A DNA stretch of 64,000 nt. Source: Branchinecta lynchi. Its lineage: Eukaryota; Arthropoda; Branchiopoda; Anostraca; Branchinectidae. A program made the translations under genes and the position numbers. This document shows positions 42,461 through 55,259 of this stretch, piece after piece (the stretch's first letter is position 1; each line of letters opens with the position of its first letter). Under the pieces are notes generated by a model. It searched no databases. It was given only the letters and a program-made list of their open reading frames with translations, and was not told where the DNA came from. The stretch is from the NCBI GenBank assembly GCA_023053575.1, contig JAKZAP010000007.1, positions 23,895,464 through 23,959,463 of the forward strand, written 5' to 3'.

Positions 42461-43193
42461 TTACGATAATGGCCTCTGGTGTACTGCTGCAGGAGGTAAA
42501 CTTTTCTGGGCAATAGCCGGAATTGAAATTATTATCATAATAATTAGAACTATCTTCTCATCTTTTTTTTTGTCTTCATATTCACGTTTCCCGACATACC
42601 TTCCACGAGTGTAGCATACGGACAAAATATCCAAAAAAAAAAAAAAAAAAAAAAATTATCCCCCTCCTTTTAAGATAATTTGGGAGGTGTAGGTTGTTTA
42701 ATTTCTGGCCTTATAATAAGAAAAATTGGAAATTTATTTTTGATATAGTGATTGGTCCACTTAAAAAGAGGCGAGAGAGAGAGGCCCCCTGAAGATGTCG
42801 GGTTGAGGCCCGGGTGCCGATCCTCAGATAAACCTGTTCCTAAGGCTGGGAGTGCCCATGTTATGCCCATACAATTTTAGATGTATTTAAAGGCACTCCT
42901 GTAACCCACTTGGGAGCCGGCTGCATGGAATATTTGGGGGAGTAGTTGGATGATAAACAGGTTTCCGATAGCCGGTAGTAACCATTAAAGCTTACTTGTG
43001 TAACCTTTAGGGGCTGGTTTCGGTGAATATCCCAACTGCAAGGCGCTCTTGGGAGAAATCGTGGGCCAATCATTCAATAATTGATGAGTGATAGTGATTG
43101 TGAAGGAATTTTGAAATTTTAAGGTCGAAATTAAGGTTAAAATTTTGGGATGTTTTGTACCCTATGCTACACTCTCCCCAAAGGAGGGAGGTG

Positions 43194-43816
43194 TGTTATG
43201 GAGACGTCTTTACATTCCGGCTCCCTAATTTCCTATTTATTTATTTCAGATTTATCTGTTCCCCTGTCGCGTCCTTTTCCTTAGTACTGTTTAATAGTTA
43301 ACTAGTAACCCCTTTCATCCCGGCACGGCGCCATAAAAGATCACCTTCGCTACCGAAACGATCGCTTGAGCGATCATTTCATTGATTTCGGGCAGTCGTG
43401 ATTTGGATCTCACCCCGTCGTGTCATTAGACTATAGTAAGTTATAATTTATCGTTCATATTTTGTTTTAGGCCTAAGATGTGTATTAAAATGACAATGTT
43501 CTAAACTCCGTCCTTTGGCTGGGTTAGTCTCGAGGCTTAGCAATGGTCTGGCGACCTATCTGTCCGGTTTAGCCCTTGGAGGGATTCGGGCCTGAACCGA
43601 GATTGAGGTAGCGGATATGAATTTACCGCGTCCGGAATTTTATCTTTGGCTGCGTTTGTGGAATTGGTGTAGGCCTACCATTCGGAATGCCATCCTGACC
43701 CGGCTTCAATACCATTACGGCCTACACCTCAGAGATTACGTTATTTTTATATATTATTTCGCCCATCTATTACATATAGTTGGTTCGCTGTATAACATAA
43801 ACGTTAAGTCATAACA
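43194..43816 (+). repeat. 3' LTR
   Basis: Appears base-for-base equal to the 5' LTR on reading. A polypurine tract lies immediately upstream at 43180-43193. Confidence 0.92.
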
Positions 43817-43840
43817 TATGGGGGTATTTCAATCCAGCAT

Positions 43841-44100
43841 ATGAAGATGTTTGATACTTTTGTTTTAATTTATAATGCTTTATTCGTTTATATTTTTATT
43901 CTGGAAGACATAAGGAGGGTTTTCGTGAGGTGGAAAGCAAAGAAGACAATTTGCTTGAAGACAATTTCCATCTTTTATTCGATATGTATAAAAGCATTGT
44001 CCTGTCAGTTAACAACTCAAAAACTGAATATCTTGTCTTCAATGGACGTGTTAAAGGGGAACTCCAGAATTAGACCTAAAATTTGTCAGAGACCCACAAT
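43841..44100 (+). pseudogene. LINE reverse transcriptase fragment
   Basis: Near 43980-44060 one frame reads IVLSVNNSKTEYLVFNGRVK, the (N)xSKTExLVF motif found just after the active site of non-LTR reverse transcriptases. The frame is broken on both sides, and 44180-44196 ends in an orphan hAT-like GGCAACCCTG. Confidence 0.45.
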
Positions 44101-44666
44101 GGGTCAAGGGAATCCATTGCCGAAGTCCCGTGCTGGCGCATCAATTATTACCGGAGAAAACGGCGAAAAAATAGTCTTGGTTGGCAACCCTGCTAGGTCC
44201 ACTTGGCAGTCTTGCGGGAACGATTTTGGCGACAAATTTGAAGTTCGACAACGTGTGATGTTTGCTGATAATTAGAAGTCGTGTTGGTATTCTCACTACC
44301 GAGGTAATCAAACAACCGGACTGAGTGAATCCCCAGATGAGCTGACTTCACCTTGACTTCTGTCACCCTCCTCATTGTTCTGGCACCTTTTTTACAAGGT
44401 TGTTTGAGACTCTGTGTTTATATTTATTTCACTGTAGTCACTCTCAACCTTGTGGTTAAGGCCCAACATTCAGCGCACCATACCTACCCATTGCGTATCC
44501 TATTCATCGGCGTTGTTTGACCCCAGCACCCAGGGGGTAGCTGCCAGTGGAAACACTGGAAATTACGGTAAGCAGTTTTGGTCTCTCACCTACACTGTAA
44601 AAAGTTTCTGTGAAATAAGGATCCAGTATTTGCTACTGGGAATAATCTTATCTCTATTTCTTATTT

Positions 44667-44790
44667 ATTTATGACCCGCTTTTTGCGTAACAGCGGAGTA
44701 TGAATAAAACACAAAAGTAAAATATACATATTAAAACACTTAAACAAAACAATGTGAATAAACACGACAATATTCTTTTCGTATAAATAA
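44667..44790 (-). mobile_element. LINE 3' end, reverse copy of 5405-5590
   Basis: ATTTATGACCCGCTTTTTGC, GTAACAGCGGAGTATGAATA and AAAACACTTAAACAAAACAA match 5450-5590 in reverse. The same hairpin and A/T tail are present. Confidence 0.6.
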
Positions 44791-44799
44791 AAATTATTG

Positions 44800-47014
44800 T
44801 GATAAAATCAATCCGAATTAGGGATGATCTTATCTTAATAAAGGCAAGATTGATCTTAGTATCAACTACTGCAATTTTTTTTTACAGTGTACTTTCTCGA
44901 AACTTTGATCTTTTTAAGCAGCTGATGACATGAAATGACACCTCTGCTCTCTAAAAATGAAGCCCCCTGATCACATTAAGAATCAAAAAAATGATTCCCG
45001 AAGAGCCTGGAAGGAAAACAAAATAGATAACTCTCGAAAACACAATATAAAACACCAAAAGGAGAAAACTCTCTTTTAAAAAAAAACACTCCCGATGCTA
45101 AATAGCCTACCTGAAGGAACCTCCCATACCTACAAAGGCCAGGAATGTTTTTTTTTCGTCGAGTAACAAATCAGATCGTTCGCTCCCGTTGATTCTCACC
45201 AAAAGTTAGTGTTTTAAAATTTTTGTAAATCTTTCAGCTTAAAACATCAACCCACTAAATGAAACACATCCTCCCCGTGTGAACCACACATATGCCGAAA
45301 CTAAGGACCAGAATGTAACTTAATTTTCTTGTTTCCCAACCTACTCCCAAACTTACCATCCGTTTCAGTTCCTCTGGTCTAAGCCCCTCTTAACAGTTCC
45401 CGACCAGAATGTAACTAAATTTTCTTATTTCCCAATCCACTCCCAAACTTACCATCCATTTACTCTGGACTAAGCCCCACTTTGGAAAAACAGTCCCCCC
45501 CCCATGCCTTTTTGGCTAAGATGTACCACTTCAAAGAAGATGAATTCAGTTCTCTACAGTTGAATCTCATGATCTTTTACCATCTGGGGCAAATCATACT
45601 GACCAGTAACCCTCTGAGAATGGGACCAAGTCTATCTAGCTGTGTAGCAGAGATTTAATAGTCTCTTTCTTACCATTAGGAACTTTTAGTCCTCTGTAGC
45701 TACTAGTACACTGTAGTCATCAAACATTCTGTTGTGCTTTGAACCTACCACATGGTGCCCATAGGAATGTTTTGGCACCTTTGTTACAGGTTTGGGTGTA
45801 GAATTGGGGTTTTATTTACGTTGCTGGTCTCTCTAAACACTGTGGACAATCAACATTTGACAGAGCTAACCTCAACATTTACAGACCATAGCGACCTAAT
45901 ACTTATAAGAGGAAAATCATTGCAAATAGTAATTCTCCAAGAATACAATCAGTAAAGACAACAATGGACCCAAGCGTGATGCCCTAAAAACTAGGCGACA
46001 GTTTGTGAATGATGAGCCCTTGGTAGTATTAGCATTGTGGCTCCTTGCCTCACACTACAGGGTTTAGTTGAGCTCCGACAAACATCAAGAGCTCATAAAC
46101 TGTACTAGTCGACAAATTACATTTACTCAGAGAAGTAGGCCATCTGATTATGTTACACTGCTTTAGTAACACAGCAGCATACAATAAAGACCAGACTGAC
46201 TGCTTACAAAGACATAGATGGCAAGGAATATACTTTAATTTATGCTATGGCATACAATGAAGCATTGGAAGGAAAACTGTATTATTCTTTACTTAATCAG
46301 TTCTGAACATTCTCAACCACTAAACACTAAATGTTGTTCATTCCGGTGCATACTTGACTGATGATGACCCAATCAGCTCTTTCATTGTAACTGGCTTCCA
46401 AGGGAATATGAGACACACTTCTAAGTCTGACGAAGGTCAGGCGTTCATTATTCCTGCAATTAAAAACTTCAATTAGAACGTAAATTATTGTCTGAATATA
46501 GTTGGTTGATGATGTTGTATCCCTATAGCAAACCCATCCTCTATTTCAACTTCACGGCTCATTCAGCTTTCTTTTCTCATTAAGCTGTGGATCATTGACG
46601 CACGAAAGATATGACCGTTTTATTGACACTTAGCACACTTTGTATCTGAACTCAGTCACATCCATATTTTCATCACAACAAAAAATTTTCGAGAAAAAAA
46701 AATGCATTTTTCACTGTCTAAATATTTCACATTTCCAAACATGGTTAAGCCAAGTGCAAGTCACAAACCTGGGATGTGAGCACTCAACTCATAACATCTA
46801 CTGTACTTTTTTAGGCTACTTGTACTTCTGCATGAAATATTTCTTATATGGGACCATTTTGTCACACTCAGCATCCCGCCAGCTAAAGCTTCATATGAAT
46901 CCATCCTCTGTTCCCATCCAATACTCTGTAGCTATGTTTGTTATGTGTTTAGTGTAAAGTTTTGCTACGTGCATTGTCTTTTTTCTTGTTGATGTTGTTT
47001 TTTTCTTTTCTTTT
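44800..47014. other. No recognised gene; one tandem duplication
   Basis: At 45306-45480 a 96-bp unit (GACCAGAATGTAACT, ATTTCCCAA, CTTACCATCC) is repeated twice. Elsewhere the sequence is AT-rich with short frames (45752-45955, 46640-46957) that I cannot support as genes. Confidence 0.4.
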
Positions 47015-48184
47015 TGGGATCCAAAAAACGTAAGTGGAGGGATACCTATGACATCGCAAAAGTTGTCCGTCTGTCCGTCCGCCCGTCTGTAAGCACGGTA
47101 ACTCTCGAGGGAATGAGATATTTTGTTGAAACTTGGTGTGAGGTTGGGTCGTCGGACCAGTCGAGTTCGTAGATGGGCTTTGTAGCCCTACATTTAGGGG
47201 TGGGGGAGGGAGTTCAAATTAAGGGACAAACAAAATATTTTGAAACAGCTAATGTGATCGTCGATTATGGGGTAAGAAGACAAGCTGAGCACGATGGTGA
47301 AAACCATTTTGTCATGGGAAGAGTAGTTCGCCCGGAATCCGGCCAAAACAGGAAAGTTTGTGAAAAATAAAAAAGTTTATTTGAAGTTAATTAGATGTTC
47401 GATTTAAGGGTAGGAAGACATGCTGAAGACGATGGTGAAAACCATTTTCTCGACGGACAAGTAGTTCGCCCGGAATCCAGCCGAACCCAGAAAGTTTGTT
47501 AAAATTAAAAGTTTTATTTCGAGTTGGTTAGATGTTCGATTTAGGGCAAGAAGACATGCTGAACACTAATGTGAAAACAATTTTCTACCCGGACATGTAG
47601 TTCGCCCGGAATCCGGCGAAAACTGGAAAGTTGGTTAAAAGTAAAAGTTTAATTTGAAGTTGATTAAATGTGTGATTTATGGATAAATTGACATGCCGAA
47701 CACGATGGTAAAAATCATTTTCTCGCCGGACAACTAGTTCGCCCGGAATCCGGCCAAACCAGGAAAATTTGTTAAAAGCAAAAGTTCGATTAGATGACAG
47801 ATTAAGGGGTAAGAAGAGAGGCTGAGTCGGTATATGACAATGGTTTTTTACCCGGACATATAATTATTCCGGAATCCGGTTGTAACCGGATTTTTTTTCA
47901 AGTCAAACTTTTATTCAAAGTTTATTAGATGTTCTTTATAGGGATAAGGAGATACGCTGGTTTTGTTTCTGTATTTTTTTTTTTGCTGGACTTGTAGTTC
48001 GCTCGGAAATCGGCAGGAAGTCTCGGTCAGTATCGTCAAAATAGATATGACTTATAGAGGTATATCTGAACTTGGTTTTCTCTGATGATTAGCCTGTCCA
48101 AGACTGGATCTGGCGAAGACAGGACTCGATTGTCTGAATCTAATTTTAGATTTTTGGGATCCCATCGACACCTTTGGTCTTGTT
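47015..48184 (+). mobile_element. GGATCC-ended satellite-bearing element, copy C
   Basis: It begins TTGGGATCCAAAAAACGTAA, with one base of the GGGATCCC palindrome lost, and ends GGGATCCCATCGACACC, CTTTGGTCTTGTT. The GTCCGTCTGTCCGTCCG block, GAATGAGATATTTTG and GAAACTTGGTGTGAGG follow in the usual order. About six diverged monomers. The frame 47173-47370 is part of the repeat and recurs in copies D and E. Confidence 0.8.
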
Positions 48185-48239
48185 TTTGTACTCGGTCACT
48201 AGGGCTACATGCCCTTCGTTGTTTTTCTTGAAGGGTAAT

Positions 48240-50190
48240 AAATATATTGATTAATTGTTCTAATCCATGGCCAAGGCAAGAAAAGATGTAGGTATTGAAC
48301 ATTTCCATCCTAAATAGCAACGACTTTCGAATAAGAAAGGTCATAAAAGTGAAAGAAGGCATTCAAACAGTTTGTAAAGAGGACTCATTTTTAACTGATA
48401 TCCGAAAAAAAAAATTAACTCGATCCAAAATAGCAACTGCTTCTGAGCAAGAAAGGTAATCAAAACTAAAGAAGGTATTATAGACTTTAAGCGAACCTGG
48501 ACACGTCAAAACGGATCATATAAATCCACATTTTGTTCTAATCCATGGCCAAGGCAAGAAAAGATTTCAGTATCGAAAATAAATAGCAGCTAGCTTCGAA
48601 CAAGGAAGGTAATACAAATTTAAGAAGGCAGTACAAATGTGTATGCGGATGAAGTGAACCTGGCCACATCAAAGCGACTCATATAAATCCATATTGTGTT
48701 TTAATGAATGGCCAAGGCAAGAAAAGATTTCAATATTGAATATTTCCATCTTAAATAGCAACTACTTTCGAACAAGAAAGGTCATAAAAATGAAAGAAGA
48801 CACTCATGTAAGGAGGACGAACTTTCTAACTGCTATCCGTAACAAATTAAACACTTTCATCCAAAATAGCAACTACCTATGACCAAGAAAGGTAATAAAA
48901 ATTAAAGAAGGACTGAAAGTTGTGTGCGGATCAGAGCAAAATAACGCTAGGGAGTAGCGCCAAGACCTATGCTTTATAAAAACGGGCCATTCTCGTAACG
49001 CCACCAACTACACTAACGACATTTAAAGCGAGACAAACTTGCGGGTTCCTTCAGCCCAAAATTACTGTGAATCATATTTGACGGTGCAAAACGGATAAGT
49101 CAGCTACATTTTCTAGTAAGCAAAGGTGCGGTCTCCACACACCGAGGAAAAAGTTGACATAATTTTTTTGCAATGTAATGAGAACGAATTTTGTAACTGA
49201 TGACCGTAAGAAATTAAATACTCTCATACAAATAGCAACTGCCTCTGAGCAAGAAATGTAGTAAAAATGAAACAAGAGACTGAAAATTTGTAAGTAAATA
49301 ACACTAGGGAGCAGCGCCAAGACCTATGCTTTCCATGCTTTGCAAATGGTCCATACTTGTAGCGCCGCCCACTATGCTTGCAGCACGTGAAGTGAGACAA
49401 ACTTGCGGGTTAAGGAATTTCTAGTAAAGCAAAGGTGCAGTCTGCACACGCCGAGGAAACAACTGAGGCTACATCATTTTTTTGCAATGTTCAGAATATG
49501 AAGTTATCGGAGCCAGCGTTAGTGAAAACTGAATAAGTTTCAGTAGGGACATTCTCTACCGTTAGGGGTGGTGGTATCGCTGCTATTCGAGTATCTTTCG
49601 ATTTTGTCAAGTCTTGCTGCTACTCCCTAGTGTTATTTTCGCAAACGGGCCATAGTCGTTAGCGCCGCCCACTACACTTACGGCATTTAAAGCGAGACAA
49701 ACTTGCGGGTTAAGAAATTTATGCAAAGGTGGGGTCTGCAAACACCAAGGAAACAATGGAAGCTGTATAATTTTTGCAATGTTGCAAAAAGTTTTAATAG
49801 GGACGTTCTCTACCACTAAGGCTGCTAGTATCGCTGCTATTTGAATGTGTGTCAATTTGGCCAAGTCTTGGTGGTACTTCCTAGTGTTATTTTGCTCTGG
49901 TGTGAATGAAAAAAAATGTAAACATCAAAACAAATCAAATCTCTAGCTTATGCTTCTCACAAACAGATCCACTGTTCTGGTCAAGGATCAGGGCAAGAAA
50001 AATTTCAGGTACTGAATATTCCATCTTAAGTAGCAACTAGTAACGAGCAAGAAAGGCAATACGAATAAAAGCCATTCAAATGTTTGCAGGGAGGACGCAT
50101 TTGTAAACTGATATCCAAAATGTTTAACATATTCCCATCCTAAACAGTAACTACTTTCAAGCAAGAAAGATAATACAAAATTAAACTCTT
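48240..50190 (+). repeat. Degenerate repeat field (GGCCAAGGCAAGAAAAGAT / AATAGCAACTNNTTC)
   Basis: GGCCAAGGCAAGAAAAGAT recurs at about 48270, 48548 and 48710, and AAATAGCAACT with GAGCAAGAAAGGTAAT recurs at least eight times. A second unit (AAAATAACGCTAGGGAGTAG, CGCCAAGACC, AGCGAGACAAACTTGCGGG) occurs at 48935-49040, 49300-49420 and 49615-49710, with an inverted end at 49863-49907. No gene is supported in this stretch. Confidence 0.55.
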
Positions 50191-50709
50191 ATCATTAACT
50201 ACAGGCAAAATATTTACAGCCACCAGTTACTTGGATGCAGTAAGGTTTCTATTGATGTCATGGGTCCTTTGGATAGAAAACCATTGAAGCCCTTCTAAGT
50301 TACGTTTTGAGTTAAAAACTTACCTAATGTGATTGTCTTCTAAGCCATGCTGATTCCTCTAACTGTTCTGATGACAGAGTCTCTATAGATGCAGAAAGTT
50401 CCATGGGTACATACGTCTCTGTCCTTTGCTTTATGGATGGTACTGACTATGGGTTGATCTCGGCTGACCGTATTCTAAATTTCAGAAGGCTTGACTGCAC
50501 TTCAATCTAAAAGAGAAACCATTATCAATGATTGAATTTGCTCGCCAATTATTTAGTTATCAGAATTACCCCAAAATTTAATTGTGACCTCACCAAGAAG
50601 TATGACAAGATAGTTTCTTAGAAGTCCCTGACCACATTTTTTAGATGCTACCTGAATGGTTCATTCAGTAAGAAAATGCTTTGGCCTAGAATACAGTGAC
50701 TAGTTCCTA

Positions 50710-50828
50710 TGGTCGGACCGTGGTATCGGAATATCTGATACCACAATAACTGGCCAGATACCACAATAACTGCAAAACCGACTTTAGACTGTGGTATCAC
50801 ATACCATGGTATCTGCAAAAATGCAACT
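50710..50828. mobile_element. GATACC-module palindromic element, copy 4 (truncated)
   Basis: GTCGGACCGTGGTATC, ATACCACAATAACTGGCC and the end CATGGTATCTGCAAAAATGC. Only one terminus is present, so this is about half an element. Confidence 0.65.
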
Positions 50829-50829
50829 A

Positions 50830-52375
50830 TTGTATAACACTTCAGGAATAAGTATATGGTATCTGAGCCTTTAAAACCCGGTTCCATCACAAAGTTTGGA
50901 GTCAGAGCTTTTAATAAGCTGTTTATTTCTGGGTCTTCAACCGACTCTGTTTGCTGGTTGGTCAACCTGCCGAGGACTGAGGTGGGAGCTCCTTCTGACA
51001 GACCTAGGTTCTTGGCGGGGCGCGAAAATCAAAATCATCAGAGATGTTGCTGGCAACAGGAAGACGCCAGATGCCTTTTTTTCTTATTATTTTGTAGAAC
51101 TCATTCAAACTGACCAGTGAGATCAATAAACACTCAGTAGCGACAAATAGGTCGGTTGACCCACTTACAGAGAAAAGTAACAAAAATGCAGCTAGCGTAA
51201 ATTTTAAGTTTCTAAATTGAGAGATGCCACTTTTAAGGTAATTCAAAGATTTGTTGGATAACTAGTCCTGAGACCCTACTTCCCCCAGCGACCCCTGAAG
51301 CATTTCCTGGGGGAAAATTTTGGCAGACTTTGATCGCTCACATTTTCAGGACAAAAATTACCTGCAAAAACCTTTTGGCTTACCAGATCTCGCGAGAATC
51401 CTCTGCTCCATGGGATGAAACTGAAACTTCCTTTGCAGCAGCATCACAGAGAAGTAACCATGGTCACTCAAGTGGCATGATGCTCAGAGGCACTCACAGG
51501 TTGTTGAATTGAACAAAGCACTTGAGCAAGGGTGTCCTGACTGTCCTGGGCCTGATCTATTACAGCAGGAGTTACACCAAGAGTTGACACATGTCTATCT
51601 GGAGGAGCAACTGACACTGAATTTGAAACTGGATGCCTGAGAACCTGATGAATTGAGCATGGTTGGCACTGCATGCTCAGCAAGTCTTTTAATACTGTCC
51701 TCCTGTATAATCCTGACAGGAACTCAGAAAATCAGGTTCAAAGGAATGTTCACACACAAATCTGAAGCCTCCAATTGTTGGGAGATAGAAATCTGGTGTT
51801 TGCTCTTGACAAAATTTTCCCAAGCACTGTACTTAGAAAATTTATTCTCCTCACTACTTGGCCAGGAAAAGAAAGCTATTCCAACAGTGGGCTTACAACC
51901 AGGGTAGCAACACATCTGGTCTTGGACATTTCCATTTCACTCAGTTCAGCTGTCTTTTTTTGTGTGTTGTTTAATGGAGCTTCCAGAATTTCTTCTCTAT
52001 GCTCCCTATTCTCACTACTTGGCCAAGAAAAGAAAGCTATTCCAACAGTGGGCCTACAACCAGGGTAGCAACACACTCTGGTCTTGGACATTTCCTTTTC
52101 ACTCAGTTCTGCTGTCTTTTTTTGTTTGTGTTTTGTTTGGAATTCCGTCACAATTTAGTCAACACCTCCAGAATTTCTTCTATGGGTCACTTTTGTAAAC
52201 AGCGTTGATGTTGTGTTACGAGTTTTGCAGTCGGTGCCATTCCCGCAAGACTACAGCATCAACATGACGGAACGAATGAGGGGTCTCATCAAAGGAGCCA
52301 ATGGAATTAGACTTTATGAGGTATCTCTGCTTGGAGTTGACCCACTAGAATGCTTCTTACCTCAAAAAATTCAAA
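50830..52375. other. No recognised gene; tandem duplication at 51847-52140
   Basis: A 161-bp unit (CACTACTTGGCCA, GAAAGCTATTCCAACAGTGG, CAGGGTAGCAACACA, GACATTTCC) is present twice. Within it, GTTTAATGGAGCTTCCAGAA matches the left flank of the foldback element at 30690. Open frames at 51468-51683 (-) and 51653-51907 (+) follow from the repeat and are not supported. Confidence 0.45.
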
Positions 52376-52920
52376 AAAAAATCAGCCATCGAACTCAGTC
52401 ATCCGGAACCCTTATTTTTTAATTCTGGAGTTCACCTTTAATAACGATTCACGGTTGCGTGTAAATGAGAACACTGTTATACCTCAGTCTACTTCGCTTA
52501 AATACTTGGGCCTTGTGTACGGTTCTGATATCCGTATGCTCAGAGGACGTATCTCGGATACGGCTTACAGAGGTATGTGTATTGGCTACGGTAAAGCTGT
52601 CGCACTAAAGAACACAGTAAATAGACTAATCCTAGGGCTCCTGTTCAATGCTTTGGTCACACCGCACTTTCTGTACATTTCTCCATTTTGGGATTTGCTT
52701 TCTAAAACATTTCTAAACATTTCTAACAAAAGGCAAATTCAGACAGAATACTATAAACTGGCAAAATACCTTCTCGGACTCCCCCCATGGGAGTCTAATT
52801 CAGCCCTGTCGACCACATTATCGATGCTTCCGCGAAGTGCGAAGTCATAGAGTGTCGTGCTAGATCCCGGGCTCTCAAAAACATATACGAATCGCCGTTG
52901 ACTCGCCTAACGTATCTATA
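52376..52920 (+). pseudogene. LINE reverse transcriptase C-terminal fragment
   Basis: Translation gives VIPQSTSLKYLGLVYGSDIR, then GKAVALKNTVNRLILGLLFN, LVTPHFLYISPFWDLLSK and YYKLAKYLLGLPPWESN. This is the thumb and connection part of a non-LTR reverse transcriptase (KYLG...Y..LV.P..LY..PFW...K...Y..AKYLLGLP), related to the element at 57020-61650. It ends with a stop near 52850 and has no active site. Confidence 0.65.
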
Positions 52921-52953
52921 AGTTTTATAAAGTTTATGTAGTGTTTCCTTTTT

Positions 52954-55250
52954 TCGGATCCCAAAACGTAAGTGGAGGGATACCTATGACATCGCATAAG
53001 TTGTCCGTCTGTCCGTCTGTAAGCACGATAACTCTCGAAAGGAATGAGATATTTTGATGAAACTTGGTGTGAAGATTCGTTGGGTCGTCGGACCAGTCGA
53101 GTTCGTAGATGGTCTTTGTAGCCCTACATTTAGGGGTGGGGGAGGGGGTTCAAATTAAGGGGCAAACAAAATATTTTGAAACAGCTCATGTGATAGTCGA
53201 TTATGGGGTAAGAACACATGCTGAACACGACGGTGAAAACCATTTTGTCATCGGACAATTAGTTTGCCCGGAATCCGGCCGAAACCGGAAAGTTTGTTAA
53301 AAGTAAAAGTTTTATTTGAAGTTGATTAGATATTCGATTCAGGGGTAAAAAGACATGCTGAAGACGATGGTGAAAACCATTTTCTCGACGGACAAGTAGT
53401 TCGCCCAGAATCCGGCCCAAACCGGAAAGTTTGTTAAAATTAAAATTTTGTATTTGGAGTTGATTAGATGTTCGATTAAGGGCAAGAAGACATGCTGAAC
53501 ACTTATGTATAGATATATATAGTGTGTATTCAGAAAAAAACCCGAAGGCCATATACACAAACACATTACATATGTGTACGTACACAAACTTAAACAAATC
53601 AATGAATCTCCTAACAAAATTCAAGTTTTAATGCACTATCAATGTATCGCCCTACTTTACAAATTACCTGCGCAGAAGTACTTAGTAAGATACCAGGGAG
53701 GGCAACACTAATTCCCCGAAACGTATCCTCCCTCAAACCTGAAAGCTTATGGCACCTAGTAAGGAAATGGTCTAAACCATCATCTTCAATCTCGCAAAAA
53801 GGGCAAGGTCGCCTGCTTCCTGGGTTCTTCCATTTGTCAAACATATTTTTTCTTCCCCGAAGTGGTAGACAATTTGCCCTCAACTGTATCCAGTATGTAA
53901 GATAATGTGATGGGAGGTTTAACTTAAAATAAAACTCTGACTCGTGCACTCTTTTTATCTCCCGATAATATTGAAGGGTTTCTGACGTCCTAACTACACT
54001 GTGCCACTTTTGTTTTTCCTGGTCTTCAAGGATACTTACTATCAGGCGTAGCATTTCTTGGTGTCCACTGGCAGGGCCTAACCCGCCGTTCCAAGCGTAA
54101 GACATTCCCACTTGGTCTAAGACTGACTTGACCTGGAACGGCCAAGTTCTTTTCTTTCCAAGTATTAAAAGGTCATCATAAGCTGCTCTCAAAAGCCTAC
54201 TGTCCGGCAGTTGAGTTATACGCAGCCATGATTTTAACATCTGTTCTAACCTTTGTTTTCTAAGGGAAAAAATACCTAAATCTCCTTTAAGTACCTGAGT
54301 GTGGGTCGAATCATGTAGACCTAATAGCCGCTTATAATATTGTAGCTGGATTGTCTCTAGCTGGGCTGCCGCTTCAAAACCCCAAACCTCTGCCCCATAA
54401 TGAACTGTAGACATTACTTTAGATTTAAAAATATTTGTGTGCATCTTCAAGTTCTTTAACCCGGTTAAAGTTTTATTTCTAAATATTGCTGCCACTGCTG
54501 CTTTCCCTCTAGTAGCCATTTCCTTTATGTGGGTACTCCAACTTCCATTGCTCATTAACCAGAAACCGAGGTATTTAAATTTAGAACTCACTTTTAACTT
54601 TTGACCTTTAAATGAAAACTGCGGTTCGGCCCCATTAATTGGTTTTCCACTCCCAAAAATAACTATTTGTGAAAACAATTTTCTACCCGTACATGTAGTT
54701 CGCCCGGAATCCGGCCAAAACCGGAAAATTGCTAGAAGTTAAAGTTTTATTCCTGGTTGATTAGATAACCGATTAAGGGGTAAGAAGAGATGCTGAATCC
54801 GTGTGTGATAATCATATTTTACCCGGACATATAGTTCGACCGGAATCCGGCTGGAGTCGGAAAATTTGTTATAAGGTAAATTTTTATTTGAAGTTGATTA
54901 GATGTTCATTATTGGGGAAAGAAGATACCCTGAGTTCGTTTTTTAGCTTTCTTTTTTCGCCGGACAAGTAGTTCTAGAGTTCGGCCGAAACCGGGAAATT
55001 GGCAGAAGTGGCAGTGGCAGGAAGTTTTCGTCAAAACAGATATGACTTATAGGGGTAAACACACATGCTGAATCCAAATCTGAACTTGATTTTCTCAGAT
55101 GATTAGCTCTTTGGCCTTAATCTTTTTCTGAATTTTAATTGTAAAAATGTTCAAGGAGTCTGTCGATCACTGGATCGGGCTAAGACAAGACCCAGTTGTC
55201 TTGATCAGATATTGAATTTTTGGGATCCCATCGGAACCTTTGGTCTTGTT
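52954..55250 (+). mobile_element. GGATCC-ended satellite-bearing element, copy D, interrupted by a LINE
   Basis: It starts TTTCGGATCCCAAAACG and ends GGGATCCCATCGGAACC, CTTTGGTCTTGTT. The array of ~137-bp monomers is cut between CTGAACACTTATGT (53509) and TGTGAAAACAATTTTC (54667), where a 1.16-kb LINE piece is inserted. Without it the element is about 1.14 kb. Confidence 0.82.
53510..54668 (-). pseudogene. 5'-truncated LINE with CCHC finger, nested in copy D
   Basis: The minus strand has one long frame (54678-53611, 355 residues) with FKYLGFWLMSNGSWSTHI, STVHYGAEVWGFEAAAQL, LQYYKRLLGLH and a C-terminal finger CPFCEIEDDGLDHFLTRC. It is the reverse transcriptase thumb and C terminus of the same lineage as 34146-36043; the active site is absent. 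The start of the frame at 54678 belongs to the host repeat. The 3' tail is an AT dinucleotide stretch at 53510-53520, after GGCCTTCGGG. No stop interrupts the frame, so the insertion is relatively young. Confidence 0.87.
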
Positions 55251-55259
55251 TTGTGTGTA

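Larger units (their letters stand above)
41819..43816 (+). mobile_element. Young LTR retrotransposon without coding region (TRIM/LARD-like)
   Basis: Two direct 623-bp LTRs (41819-42441, 43194-43816) start TGTTATGG and end CATAACA and look identical. The element is flanked by TATG (41815-41818, 43817-43820). A primer-binding site, TGGTGTCAGAAGTGGGAT (42443-42460), follows the left LTR and fits a tRNA-Leu 3' end. A polypurine tract, AAAGGAGGGAGGTG, precedes the right LTR. The 752-bp interior encodes no gag or pol, so the element must rely on a partner's proteins. The primer site and 4-bp duplication are compatible with Ty3/Gypsy. Confidence 0.93.

Noticed and set aside
49607..49864. 85-residue minus-strand frame
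   Set aside because: It lies in the mixed repeat field and has no recognisable domain.
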